Shown piece after piece: positions 17,862-25,786 of a DNA stretch of 64,000 nt. The DNA lies in contig JAKLII010000009.1 in the NCBI GenBank assembly GCA_022709695.1, positions 1 through 64,000 of the forward strand, given 5' to 3'. Positions within the stretch are counted from its first letter, which is position 1; each line of letters opens with the position of its first letter. The notes beneath the pieces are model-generated. The model was not told the DNA's origin. It searched no databases and saw only the letters and a list, made by a program, of their open reading frames with translations. The position numbers were made by a program, and so were the translations under genes. The stretch comes from Bacteroidota bacterium (GTDB taxonomy: Bacteria > Bacteroidota > Bacteroidia > Bacteroidales > SKPS01).

Positions 17862-18755
17862 TCAGAAATGGATCAGGGCCGCGGCACCGCCCAGGATGAT
17901 AACCGCAAATTTCAACAGGTTAAAACGGTGGTTTTCATCCGTTTCAAACAATATGGTAGTAGAAATGTGGAGGAAGATCCCGACCACGATCGCCATCGAA
18001 AACCTGAAGAACATGTGCATGTCGCTGATCAGATGTGCCCCCAGCATCTCACTGGCAAAAACCCCCAGCGGGCCTGCCAGTGCAAATACCAGCAACCAGG
18101 TCACCGACATCCACCGGGACACCTTGTTCTGCATCAGAAGCCCCATCAGCACGATGGCAATGGGGATGTTATGGATCACAATCCCCAGAAGCAATTTATG
18201 CTGAAGCTCCGGAGATTCAAATCCCGAAGCCAGGGGCATCGCTTCCAGGAACGAATGGAGTGCCAGTCCAATCACTACCGGAATATGTGAAATGCCTTTG
18301 GTTTCTGACCCTTCAGCATGGTGTTGTTCGTGGTTATGATCCTGATGTTCAGGGCATTTTGCATGCATATGCCCATGCTCTACCCCTTTGGTGAGGTAGT
18401 CGAGCAGCAACTGTAGCAGGAACCCCAGCAAGATAAACAGGCCAAACCGGGTACCATGCTGATGGGTATCGTCTCCGTGGTCATGCCCCTGAACAGGCGC
18501 CGTAAGCTCCTGCCCGTGATCGTGGTTGCATCCGGGTTGATCCTGGTGATCGCACCCCTCACTGGCCACCATCTCATGTGCCGTATCAGCACTGAAGATA
18601 TGGGGTATCAACTCGTTAAAGGTTAGTGAAATCAGAAACGCACCGCTGAAAGCCACAATCAGTTTCAGGTTTCTGTTCGATACCCTGAACAGGTACACGC
18701 TCAGTCCCAGCAATACAATGGGGAAAAATAATCCGGCAAATACAAGGAGGGTCAT
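17862..18755 (-). CDS. ZIP-family metal transporter with His-rich loops
   Basis: 297 aa, about eight TM segments. The conserved TM4/TM5 metal-site motifs are present: GLALHSFLEAMPLASG and IHNIPIAIVLM. Two cytosolic His-rich stretches lie between residues about 70-105 (CNHDHGQ, HDHGDDTHQHG) and 125-150 (HGHMHAKCPEHQDHNHEQHH), typical of zinc-type ZIPs. It probably imports zinc or another divalent cation through the inner membrane. Single gene, convergent with uvrA (15 bases between stops). Confidence 0.9.
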   Translation of the reverse strand: MTLLVFAGLFFPIVLLGLSVYLFRVSNRNLKLIVAFSGAFLISLTFNELIPHIFSADTAHEMVASEGCDHQDQPGCNHDHGQELTAPVQGHDHGDDTHQHGTRFGLFILLGFLLQLLLDYLTKGVEHGHMHAKCPEHQDHNHEQHHAEGSETKGISHIPVVIGLALHSFLEAMPLASGFESPELQHKLLLGIVIHNIPIAIVLMGLLMQNKVSRWMSVTWLLVFALAGPLGVFASEMLGAHLISDMHMFFRFSMAIVVGIFLHISTTILFETDENHRFNLLKFAVIILGGAAALIHF

Positions 18756-18864
18756 GGCAGTATTTCTAAGAATGGATGATCAGTTGGCAAAACTACAGAA
18801 AAGGCTCATGCAAATGCTGATGATTACCATTAACCTGACGACACGCCAAATGTTCATGAATTTC

Positions 18865-18872
18865 TATTTTTG
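18865..18872 (+). promoter_or_regulatory. TAnnTTTG -7 box for the SGNH hydrolase gene
   Basis: TATTTTTG only four bases before the ATG at 18877; the transcript would be nearly leaderless, or the box is chance. Confidence 0.35.
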
Positions 18873-18876
18873 CCGA

Positions 18877-20157
18877 ATGAAAAAACGCATCCTGATGCTG
18901 ATCGCATCCTCATTGATCCTTTTGCCGGTTTTATGCCAACCGACCCTGCGGGTACTTTTTCTGGGAAACAGCTACACCGCGGCCAACGATCTGCCGGGAA
19001 TGGTGGCAGATGTAGCCTCATCGGCCGGAGACTCTGTAATTTACGACAGCAATACCCCGGGGGGATTTACGCTCCAGGGTCACAGCGGAGATGCAGGATC
19101 GTTGTCGAAGATTGCCGCCGGGGGCTGGGATTATGTGGTCTTGCAGGAGCAGAGCCAGCTTCCCTCCTTCCCCGCCAGCCAGGTAAACACCCAGATGTTC
19201 CCTTTTGCAAAACAGCTCGACAGCCTGATCCTCCTGAGCAATCCATGTGCTGAAACAGTGTTCTATATGACTTGGGGCAGGAAAAACGGGGATGCCTCAA
19301 ACTGCGCCAACTGGCCGCCCGTATGTACCTATGCCGGTATGGACAGCTTGCTGAGAATGCGGTATATGCAGATGGCAGCCAGCAACAAAGCCATCGTGTC
19401 GCCGGTGGGAGCAGTCTGGCGCTACCTGCGCAACACCCAGCCACAGATTGAGCTCTACGAAGCCGATGAGAGCCACCCCTCTGAAGCCGGCACCTATGCT
19501 GCCGCCTGTTCGTTTTACAGCACCCTGTTCCGGAAAGATCCCACGCAGATCACCTTCAGCGGCACCCTGCCGCATAACGATGCACTGCTGATCCGTAATG
19601 CCGTGAAAGCTGTCGCATTCGATTCATTATCCTACTGGTTTGTGGGAACTTACGAGCCTGCAGCAGCTTTTTCCTTCTCCCAGTCGGTGGATACGGTTTT
19701 CTTCACAAACCAATCGCTGAATGCCTCAGGCTACCTGTGGGATTTCGGCGATGGCACATCGGACACCACAACCCATCCTGTGCATGTGTACGCACAGAAC
19801 GGCACCTACCAGGTGCTGCTGAAGGCAAGCCATTGCGGGCTTCAGGATACCGACACGGCCACGGTGCAGGTGGTTTCCATCGGGATTGAACCGAAAGCCA
19901 GCCATCAGACCCTGAAACTCTTTCCAAACCCGGCTGCCGATCTGATTACCCTGCAGTTACCGGATGAATTTGCCGGAAATAAGAATACCATATTGATATA
20001 CACTCCTGACGGACAATTGGTTAGAAGAGAAATCGTGCCTGAAGGCATGAGGCAACTCAGTATATCGGTGTCGGGGTTACCCGCCGGACTATGGATAGTA
20101 TCGGTTGTATCGGATCACGGCAATCCCATCCGGGGATTTTTTTTGAAGAAGCCCTGA
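18877..20157 (+). CDS. secreted SGNH/GDSL-like hydrolase with PKD domain and T9SS tail
   Basis: About 426 aa from the ATG at 18877, which begins a signal peptide (MKKRILMLIASSLILLPVLC); longer upstream in-frame starts overlap the divergent ZIP gene. Residues about 25-250: SGNH-hydrolase-like domain with block I LFLGNSYTAAND (Ser nucleophile) and block V DESHPSEAGTYAAA (Asp-x-x-His). About 265-330: PKD domain (YLWDFGDGTSDTTTHPVHVY). About 340-426: T9SS type A sorting domain (KLFPNPAADLITLQL ... LPAGLWIV). It is likely exported by type IX secretion and attached or released at the cell surface as an esterase on carbohydrate or lipid esters. Substrate not known. Confidence 0.87.
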   Translation: MKKRILMLIASSLILLPVLCQPTLRVLFLGNSYTAANDLPGMVADVASSAGDSVIYDSNTPGGFTLQGHSGDAGSLSKIAAGGWDYVVLQEQSQLPSFPASQVNTQMFPFAKQLDSLILLSNPCAETVFYMTWGRKNGDASNCANWPPVCTYAGMDSLLRMRYMQMAASNKAIVSPVGAVWRYLRNTQPQIELYEADESHPSEAGTYAAACSFYSTLFRKDPTQITFSGTLPHNDALLIRNAVKAVAFDSLSYWFVGTYEPAAAFSFSQSVDTVFFTNQSLNASGYLWDFGDGTSDTTTHPVHVYAQNGTYQVLLKASHCGLQDTDTATVQVVSIGIEPKASHQTLKLFPNPAADLITLQLPDEFAGNKNTILIYTPDGQLVRREIVPEGMRQLSISVSGLPAGLWIVSVVSDHGNPIRGFFLKKP

Positions 20158-20224
20158 GGTACTACTGTTATCTGATCCTTGTGCCCCCTCAGAAACTATT
20201 CTTCTTTTTTATAAGTTTCCGGAG

Positions 20225-20490
20225 AATCCAGGAATATAAGTGCTTATGATAAAATCACATAGCTAACAAATCCCATATCAGTTAGATAGAAAAAGAAGAA
20301 GCTCCCACAGATAAGCACAGAAAACGCACAGAAATTCACAGAACTGTTTCTGTGCTTTCAGTGAAATATCAGTGGATTTCTGTGGGAAAAAGAAGAAGCT
20401 TCCACGGAGCATAAGTGCAAATGCTAAAACAAGATAGCAAAGAATCAAGAATTAGTTAGATGGATAATCCGCAGAAAGCACGCGGAAATC
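20225..20490 (+). repeat. composite element copy 2 (flanks about 175 bp apart)
   Basis: First flank ATAAGTGCTTATGATAAAAT + CACATAGCTAACAAATCCCA...TTAGAT at 20236-20291; second, diverged flank ATAAGTGCAAATGCTAAAAC...TTAGTTAGATGG at 20411-20462. The core between them contains CACAGAAA/TTTCTGTG inverted pairs. The spacing of the flanks (about 175) equals that of the copy at 9.7 kb, here in the opposite orientation. The 335-base gap 20158-20493 holds only this element. Confidence 0.8.
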
Positions 20491-20493
20491 ATT

Positions 20494-21054
20494 TTAAAAA
20501 CTCAAGCCGAACGAGAGATAAAATGTGTTCAGGCGTCCGGATGGTTTGATGAAAAAGTACCAATCACCCTCAACGTCCTGATTGAATCCTGCGGCCAGAA
20601 AGTAGTTTTTATGGGGATATATCCTTCCGGATATATCGTAAAAGAAGGATTGCTGCTCCTTTTCTTTAATACTTATCGTGATCCCGGCTTTCAACCTTGC
20701 GCTGAAGGAGATTCCATTAAAATATCCCGGGCGGGTGATGGTATAAAACCTGTAATTACCTGCCAGACCTAGAGACCTTAACTTCCTGTTATGTTCAAAA
20801 TAGTCATCATCCCTGAATACATTCAAAAGATCCCTGTTGTACGAAAGCTCAAACCTGGGCCCCAGGGCATATCCCACTGCAAAATTATACCAGGTGATGT
20901 TATATGGCTCAAGATCAGACCAGGATACAGGTATGGCCGAGGCTTCCACTACAACCCTGTCGAGCCATCGGGGAAGGCTCTTCCGTGATTGTGCCCGGGC
21001 CGGACCAGTGAGGCAGATTGCACACACGATGACCATGTAAAAATGTGCTTTCAT
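20494..21054 (-). CDS. hypothetical outer-membrane-type protein
   Basis: About 187 aa from the ATG at 21054 (MKAHFYMVIVCAICLTGPAR, signal peptide ending at AQS). The upstream extension to 21258 overlaps the promoter of the next gene and is unlikely. The mature part has alternating beta strands, aromatic residues and a final Phe (LNTFYLSFGLSF), as in small outer-membrane beta barrels. I recognise no family. Divergent from the TPR gene at 21221. Confidence 0.65.
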   Translation of the reverse strand: MKAHFYMVIVCAICLTGPARAQSRKSLPRWLDRVVVEASAIPVSWSDLEPYNITWYNFAVGYALGPRFELSYNRDLLNVFRDDDYFEHNRKLRSLGLAGNYRFYTITRPGYFNGISFSARLKAGITISIKEKEQQSFFYDISGRIYPHKNYFLAAGFNQDVEGDWYFFIKPSGRLNTFYLSFGLSF

Positions 21055-21186
21055 TTTTAAGGAGATTTTGGTGGTTTCGATAAAGGATCCGGGATTAAGA
21101 CCTGATTCATTTCCAAAGATCAGAATTCTAAACGAATAATTCTCAGGTTTATGATGTGAGCGTGAACCAATCCCTGAATTGAGCAG

Positions 21187-21194
21187 TAACTTTG
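21187..21194 (+). promoter_or_regulatory. TAnnTTTG -7 box for the TPR protein
   Basis: TAACTTTG, 26 bases before the ATG at 21221. Confidence 0.6.
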
Positions 21195-21220
21195 CGTGAC
21201 CATCTGTAAAACAAAATACC

Positions 21221-22264
21221 ATGAAAACATCAGTAACGCTTTTTGTTTTGATGTTCATTTTGCTCGTTCCCGGGCTATCGCAGGTTCAGGGGCAGGACAT
21301 TGCCATGCAGGCCTTTGAGCTGCGGATGAACGGAAATCCCGATTCTGCGAAGGCGTTACTTGCAAAATCCGTTCAACAATATCCCGATTCTGCGCGGATC
21401 TGGTTCGAATACGGGCGGTGCATCGACTGGACCAAAACTGATGATTGTACAAAATTTATCCACGTGTATTCCAAAATGAATCCCCGGTTAAAGGCTGCCA
21501 AACGGTGCATGCGAAAAGCAGTAAAGCTGGAACCCGACAACGCCCGTTACAGGTATTGGGCCGGACAGGTTCAGGGCGTATTGGGGCTTGCATCGATTTA
21601 CACCCCCTGGAGGTGGCCTCTGATACGCTGTACCTTCAGGCAGAGTACAAAGCAACTACGGAGAGCAGTGGCACTGGATCCGGATAACCCGCAATACCGC
21701 TACGACCTGGTGAATTTTGAGCATTTTGGCTGGCTTCTCGCCGGAAATACAAAGAATGCAAAGCTGCATACCGATACCCTTGACAAGCTGGATCCAGTAT
21801 TTGGAGTCATGGCTAGAGAACTGCTGAAGGATAAAAAGAACCCATATGACCAAATTGCCGGATTCAGGGCTCTTATCACCCCTGACTCGGCAAATATCGA
21901 CCTGATGAACGAACTGGCTTTTGCGTACAGGTTAAAAATCAGAGAAGACTCTACCTACCGGGATTCTGCCATGGTATGTTACCAGAGGGTTTTACAGATC
22001 GATCCCGGAAATGAAACAGCCATGAAGGAGTTTTCCAGGCTTGCGGCCAAAAGGGGTGAGCCGGACCTGTTGCCATATATCAATGCGTATCTGGAAGTAC
22101 GGAAGAACGATTATGGCTATTACCGCGCCCCGGCACTGCGGCTCCTGGCGGGCCAAATGGAAAAGAAAGGGATGAAAGAGGAGGCGGAACACCTGAGGGA
22201 GGAAGCAAAGCAGTTAAATCCCAAAAATAATTCCTCTTTTCTGAAGGATTTGGAAAAACCCTGA
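21221..22264 (+). CDS. exported tetratricopeptide-repeat protein
   Basis: 347 aa. Signal peptide (TLFVLMFILLVPGLSQVQGQ) then several TPR-like helix pairs (repeated DNARYRYWAGQV, DNPQYRYDLVNF, GNETAMKEFSRLA). TPR proteins are scaffolds for protein contacts; the partner is unknown. Periplasmic location is inferred from the signal peptide. Own promoter at 21187; convergent with the T9SS protein gene (19 bases between stops). Confidence 0.75.
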   Translation: MKTSVTLFVLMFILLVPGLSQVQGQDIAMQAFELRMNGNPDSAKALLAKSVQQYPDSARIWFEYGRCIDWTKTDDCTKFIHVYSKMNPRLKAAKRCMRKAVKLEPDNARYRYWAGQVQGVLGLASIYTPWRWPLIRCTFRQSTKQLRRAVALDPDNPQYRYDLVNFEHFGWLLAGNTKNAKLHTDTLDKLDPVFGVMARELLKDKKNPYDQIAGFRALITPDSANIDLMNELAFAYRLKIREDSTYRDSAMVCYQRVLQIDPGNETAMKEFSRLAAKRGEPDLLPYINAYLEVRKNDYGYYRAPALRLLAGQMEKKGMKEEAEHLREEAKQLNPKNNSSFLKDLEKP

Positions 22265-22283
22265 CAAGCCCTGAGGTAAACTT

Positions 22284-23681
22284 TTACAATACCAGAAATT
22301 TAGTAATCATCCTGTGTCCCTTACTTTCGGCGATCAGGGCATAGGTTCCGGCCGGAAGATTATCCATCACAATCGGGATATTCAGGTGAATATCGGTATC
22401 AAACACCAGCATTCCCAAAGTATTGACAATCTGAATTCTGTCAGTATAGGGTTTGCAGATTACAGTAACCCCGCCTTTCGATGGATTGGGATAGATTACA
22501 GGATGCACCGAATATTCCTGATCCACCGGTACGTTCTGCGGAAGAGCGGAAAAATAGCTCTGCACAAAACCCGGAAGTCCGCCATAGCAGTGGCGGCCGC
22601 CGAGCCAGACCCCCTGTTCGGCGAAACCACATTCGATGCCGGGTGCGTCAGGATTCTGAATCACAAAAAGGTACTCGCTGAAAAAGGAGGTGCCATAGAT
22701 CATCCCGTCGGGCCCCAGCTGCAAGGCTCCGAGGTAGTTGGTGCCGGGCCCGAACGGGCCCCAGTTGATCTTACCTGCCGGCAGGGTTGAATTAATAATG
22801 GCAGAGGCGCTGCCGGCGCCCAGATCTGCCTGAAAGACCGTGGTGTCGCTTGTGAAGTAGAGTTTTGTATTGTCAGGGGAAAATTCGATACCGTACACAT
22901 TTGCATATACCTGCGGGAAGCTCACAGGCGCCGAGACCATACCTGTGGTAGTGTTGAAGCTGAACAATTCCACAAGGCTTAAGCTGTAAACCGCCAGGGC
23001 CAGCTTCGTGCCATCGGGAGATGCCTTCATACATCCAATAGCGTTCTGTGTACCCAGAGATCCGCCACCGGTGTGAATGGCACCGGCATTTGAATTTACG
23101 GGAGCAGATACGCCCGATGCTGATACCAGATAGGTGTGAAAAACATTTGAATTGCATCCATGGCTGATCACCCAGATATCGGTGCTATTGGCATGTTTGA
23201 CTGCGGTCAGCTTTTCAGTGGAGGGGGTATGGAGCAGCGTATTTTTGATGGTCACGTTTCCCAGGCCACCCTGAAGACTCATATCCACCACCGAGTAGCT
23301 TAAGCCCTTGGCATAGAAAAAGGCATCGGTGGTGAAGATGTAAAAAAGGGTGTTGCTGCCGGGTTTTGGAACGATAAGGGCAGACTGTGTGGAGGACTCA
23401 TGTCCTCCCAGGCCAAAGCCATTGGGCATCTGCTGGTGATTTTTGTTCCAGACCCTCATTCCGTCGGTATAAAGCAACAGGTTCCCACCCGCATCGCTGA
23501 TGGATGAACACCCCTCGTCTTTGTTCATGGCACTGTTGAGCAGCGGCACCGGAGCACCGGTACTGAAATCGAGGCCTGCATTTTCGCCAAAATACCAGAT
23601 GTTTGCCTCCTTCTGGGCAATAACACCCCATTGCATCAATACTGCCCACCCAAAAATCAGAAATCGTATAACTTTTTCCAT
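22284..23681 (-). CDS. secreted beta-propeller-like protein with T9SS tail
   Basis: 465 aa. Signal peptide (LIFGWAVLMQWGVIAQ), then a domain of the type seen in Bacteroidota secreted proteins beginning ANIWYFGENAGLDFSTG, with propeller-like repeats (SPDGTKLALAVYS, SPDNTKLYFTSD, GPDGMIYGTSFF). Residues about 385-465: type A sorting domain (VIYPNPSKGGVTVICKP ... LPAGTYALI). It is probably exported by the type IX system to the cell surface. Function of the propeller unknown. A promoter box lies 5 bases upstream. Confidence 0.82.
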   Translation of the reverse strand: MEKVIRFLIFGWAVLMQWGVIAQKEANIWYFGENAGLDFSTGAPVPLLNSAMNKDEGCSSISDAGGNLLLYTDGMRVWNKNHQQMPNGFGLGGHESSTQSALIVPKPGSNTLFYIFTTDAFFYAKGLSYSVVDMSLQGGLGNVTIKNTLLHTPSTEKLTAVKHANSTDIWVISHGCNSNVFHTYLVSASGVSAPVNSNAGAIHTGGGSLGTQNAIGCMKASPDGTKLALAVYSLSLVELFSFNTTTGMVSAPVSFPQVYANVYGIEFSPDNTKLYFTSDTTVFQADLGAGSASAIINSTLPAGKINWGPFGPGTNYLGALQLGPDGMIYGTSFFSEYLFVIQNPDAPGIECGFAEQGVWLGGRHCYGGLPGFVQSYFSALPQNVPVDQEYSVHPVIYPNPSKGGVTVICKPYTDRIQIVNTLGMLVFDTDIHLNIPIVMDNLPAGTYALIAESKGHRMITKFLVL

Positions 23682-23685
23682 ACTT

Positions 23686-23693
23686 CAAAGATA
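23686..23693 (-). promoter_or_regulatory. TAnnTTTG -7 box for the T9SS propeller gene
   Basis: TATCTTTG on the minus strand, directly before the ATG at 23681. Divergent from the box at 23713 with 19 bases between. Confidence 0.6.
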
Positions 23694-23712
23694 CGCATTC
23701 CTATAATCCTTT

Positions 23713-23720
23713 TATATTTG
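23713..23720 (+). promoter_or_regulatory. TAnnTTTG -7 box for the FN3-like lipoprotein
   Basis: TATATTTG, 28 bases before the ATG at 23749. Confidence 0.6.
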
Positions 23721-23748
23721 TGCAAGAAATCCCTAAAACCCAAGCATT

Positions 23749-24120
23749 ATGCGAAAGATTACCCTGCTGCTTCCCGTCCTTGCCCTGATCGGCATCTTCA
23801 TCACACTCGGTTGTGAAAAAGAGATCCTGCTTCCGGCTGTAACCACGGCTGAGGTGACCAACGTTTTTCAATCCGGTGCCACCTGCGGGGGTGAAGTTAC
23901 CTCTGATGGCAACGATACGGTTTATCGTGGTGTTTGCTATGGTGGAGCAGAAATGCCTACCATCAGTGATTCCAAAACTGAAAACGGAACCGGTGTGGGC
24001 GTTTTTACCAGCCAGATCACCGGCCTTGCCCCCGGAGTAAAATATTATGTACGGGCTTATGCCACCAATTCCAAAGGCACTGTTTACGGAGCCCAGAAGG
24101 AGTTCACCACTCCGCTGTAA
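23749..24120 (+). CDS. fibronectin-III-like lipoprotein
   Basis: 123 aa. Lipoprotein signal with Cys22 in FITLGCEKE, then a single FN3-like domain typical of Bacteroidota surface lipoproteins (VTSDGNDTVYRGVCYG ... ITGLAPGVKYYVRAYATNSK GTVYG). Such domains usually occur in tandem; here only one is present. Probably anchored to the outer membrane, function unknown. It precedes the MscS gene by 40 bases and may be co-transcribed with it. Confidence 0.8.
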   Translation: MRKITLLLPVLALIGIFITLGCEKEILLPAVTTAEVTNVFQSGATCGGEVTSDGNDTVYRGVCYGGAEMPTISDSKTENGTGVGVFTSQITGLAPGVKYYVRAYATNSKGTVYGAQKEFTTPL

Positions 24121-24160
24121 ATTATTGCCGGATTTTTCACACTAACACACGGGGTTCTTT

Positions 24161-25426
24161 ATGTTTGAAGAGCTTTATCACTGGTTTTTCAGTCTTTTCA
24201 GGGACCTGGGCATCCACAATACCCTGATTAACACCCTGATTACGCTGGTATACCTGGTAGTCATCATCCTGCTGGCATGGTTGGCTGATGTAATCGGGAG
24301 AAGGATCATTCACACCCTCATCCGTCGGTTTTCTGCCAAAACGGCCACAGAATGGGACGATATCATGGTGCGGAGGAATGTCTTCAGGCGGATCTCCAAT
24401 GTGATTCCGGCCCTGGTGGTATTGCTGCTGTTTCCCAGGCTGTTTGCCGCCTACCCCTACTGGATTGGCATTGTGGCAATCATTGCCAATATCTATCTGG
24501 TAATCATCACCGTACTGGTCATCAACAGTGTACTCAATTCCATAAACGACATTTACCAGCTGTACGATGTAGCCAGAAACAAGCCCATCCGGGGCTACAT
24601 CCAGATTTTTCAGATCCTGGTGTATCTCTTTGCCCTGGTGCTGATTGTGGCATTCCTGATCGGGAAAAATCCACTCTACCTCCTCACCGGACTGGGTGCT
24701 TTCATGGCGATCCTGGTGTTGGTTTTCAAGGATCCCATCCAGGGGCTGGTGGCCAGCATCCAGCTCTCGGCAAACGACATGGTGCGCATCGGCGACTGGA
24801 TCACGATCCAGAAATTCGGCGCCGACGGGGAGGTGATGGAGATCACTCTGGCATCGGTGAAGATCCGCAATTTCGACAACACCATCGTCAGTATCCCCAC
24901 CTACTCCATGATCACCGACTCGTTCCAGAACTGGCGCGGCATGCAGGAGTCGGACGGGAGGCGGTTTAAACGGTCGATCTATCTGGATATGAACTCCGCC
25001 CGTTTTGTGGATGAAGAACTTCTGGCACATCTGCGCAAATTCAGGCTGATCAGGGAGTACATCGACACAAAGCAGGCAGAGATCAACCAGCACAACCTCG
25101 AAGCCGCTACCGGCGAGGAAAACCCGGCCCAGTACTACGGACGAAGGCAGACCAACCTGGGGATCTTCAGGGCCTACATCGAAGCCTACCTCCGCAGCCA
25201 TCCCGAAATCAACACCTCCATGACCCTGATGGTGCGGCAGCTTGCCCCGACGGAAAAGGGGATTCCCGTTGAAGTGTATGCCTTCTCGCGCATCAAGGAA
25301 TGGGAGTATTACGAAAGGCTGCAATCGGATCTCTTCGACCACATCATCTCGATTATTCCTGAGTTTGATCTGCGGATTTTTCAGGAACCGAGTGGCAGGG
25401 ATATGTCGGAAGGGATGAAGAGATGA
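24161..25426 (+). CDS. mechanosensitive ion channel, MscS family (YbdG-like)
   Basis: 421 aa. About five TM segments in residues 20-195, then the MscS pore/beta domain signature FMAILVLVFKDPIQGLVASI and VRIGDWITIQKFGADGEVME, IRNFDNTIVSIPTYSMITDS. The extra N-terminal helices and the long C-terminal domain resemble E. coli YbdG/MscM. It releases osmolytes when membrane tension rises. The stop TGA is part of a TGGAAATG octamer array. Confidence 0.9.
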   Translation: MFEELYHWFFSLFRDLGIHNTLINTLITLVYLVVIILLAWLADVIGRRIIHTLIRRFSAKTATEWDDIMVRRNVFRRISNVIPALVVLLLFPRLFAAYPYWIGIVAIIANIYLVIITVLVINSVLNSINDIYQLYDVARNKPIRGYIQIFQILVYLFALVLIVAFLIGKNPLYLLTGLGAFMAILVLVFKDPIQGLVASIQLSANDMVRIGDWITIQKFGADGEVMEITLASVKIRNFDNTIVSIPTYSMITDSFQNWRGMQESDGRRFKRSIYLDMNSARFVDEELLAHLRKFRLIREYIDTKQAEINQHNLEAATGEENPAQYYGRRQTNLGIFRAYIEAYLRSHPEINTSMTLMVRQLAPTEKGIPVEVYAFSRIKEWEYYERLQSDLFDHIISIIPEFDLRIFQEPSGRDMSEGMKR

Positions 25427-25464
25427 AATGTGGAAATGTGGAAATGTGGAAATGTGGAAATGTG
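25424..25464. repeat. TGGAAATG octamer array starting on a stop codon
   Basis: Five units of 8 bases beginning within the TGA stop of the MscS gene (GATGAAATGTGGAAATG). Confidence 0.9.
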
Positions 25465-25498
25465 CTGATTTTTAAATATATAAGATCATTTAAGAAGT

Positions 25499-25554
25499 CA
25501 TATAAGGCATTTAAGCTTTAATGAAACCTTATATTTTCTTTTATGCCTTATATG
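25499..25554. repeat. 12-bp perfect inverted repeat
   Basis: CATATAAGGCAT (25499-25510) and ATGCCTTATATG (25543-25554) with a 32-base AT-rich loop. It lies in the 337-base gene-free gap 25427-25763, which also holds the octamer array, a phrase repeat and the TTTCTAA array. Confidence 0.75.
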
Positions 25555-25629
25555 GTTAAAATCTGAATGTTAAAATAGAACACCGATTAGGCGGATTATT
25601 TATGATTTTCACTGATTTCAGAAATCACG

Positions 25630-25690
25630 CAAGAATTCCCTCTGTGTTCCTCCGTGCCCTCAGTGTCTCTGTGGTAAATAAAAGCATTGA
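25630..25690. repeat. CTCTGTG...GTGGTAAA phrase repeat, second copy
   Basis: AATTCCCTCTGTGTTCCTCC then GTGCCCTCAGTGTCTCTGTG and GTAAATAAAAGC. Related to 9980-10028. Confidence 0.65.
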
Positions 25691-25753
25691 TTATCAATAT
25701 AATAATAAAATCAAATAATAACAACAGAATAACATATTACCCTGGAATACAGA

Positions 25754-25786
25754 TTTTTAATTTCTAATTTCTAATTTCTAATTCTT
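25754..25786. repeat. TTTCTAA heptamer array overlapping the nnr 3' end
   Basis: Four units with 7-base period. On the minus strand it reads AAATTAG and supplies both the last codons (Leu-Glu-Ile-Arg-Asn) and the TAG stop (25764-25766) of the nnr gene. Confidence 0.9.

Noticed and set aside
24137-25342. 401-aa open frame antisense to the MscS gene
   Set aside because: Low-complexity His/Gln/Asp-rich translation typical of an antisense shadow; the plus strand holds a clear MscS protein.
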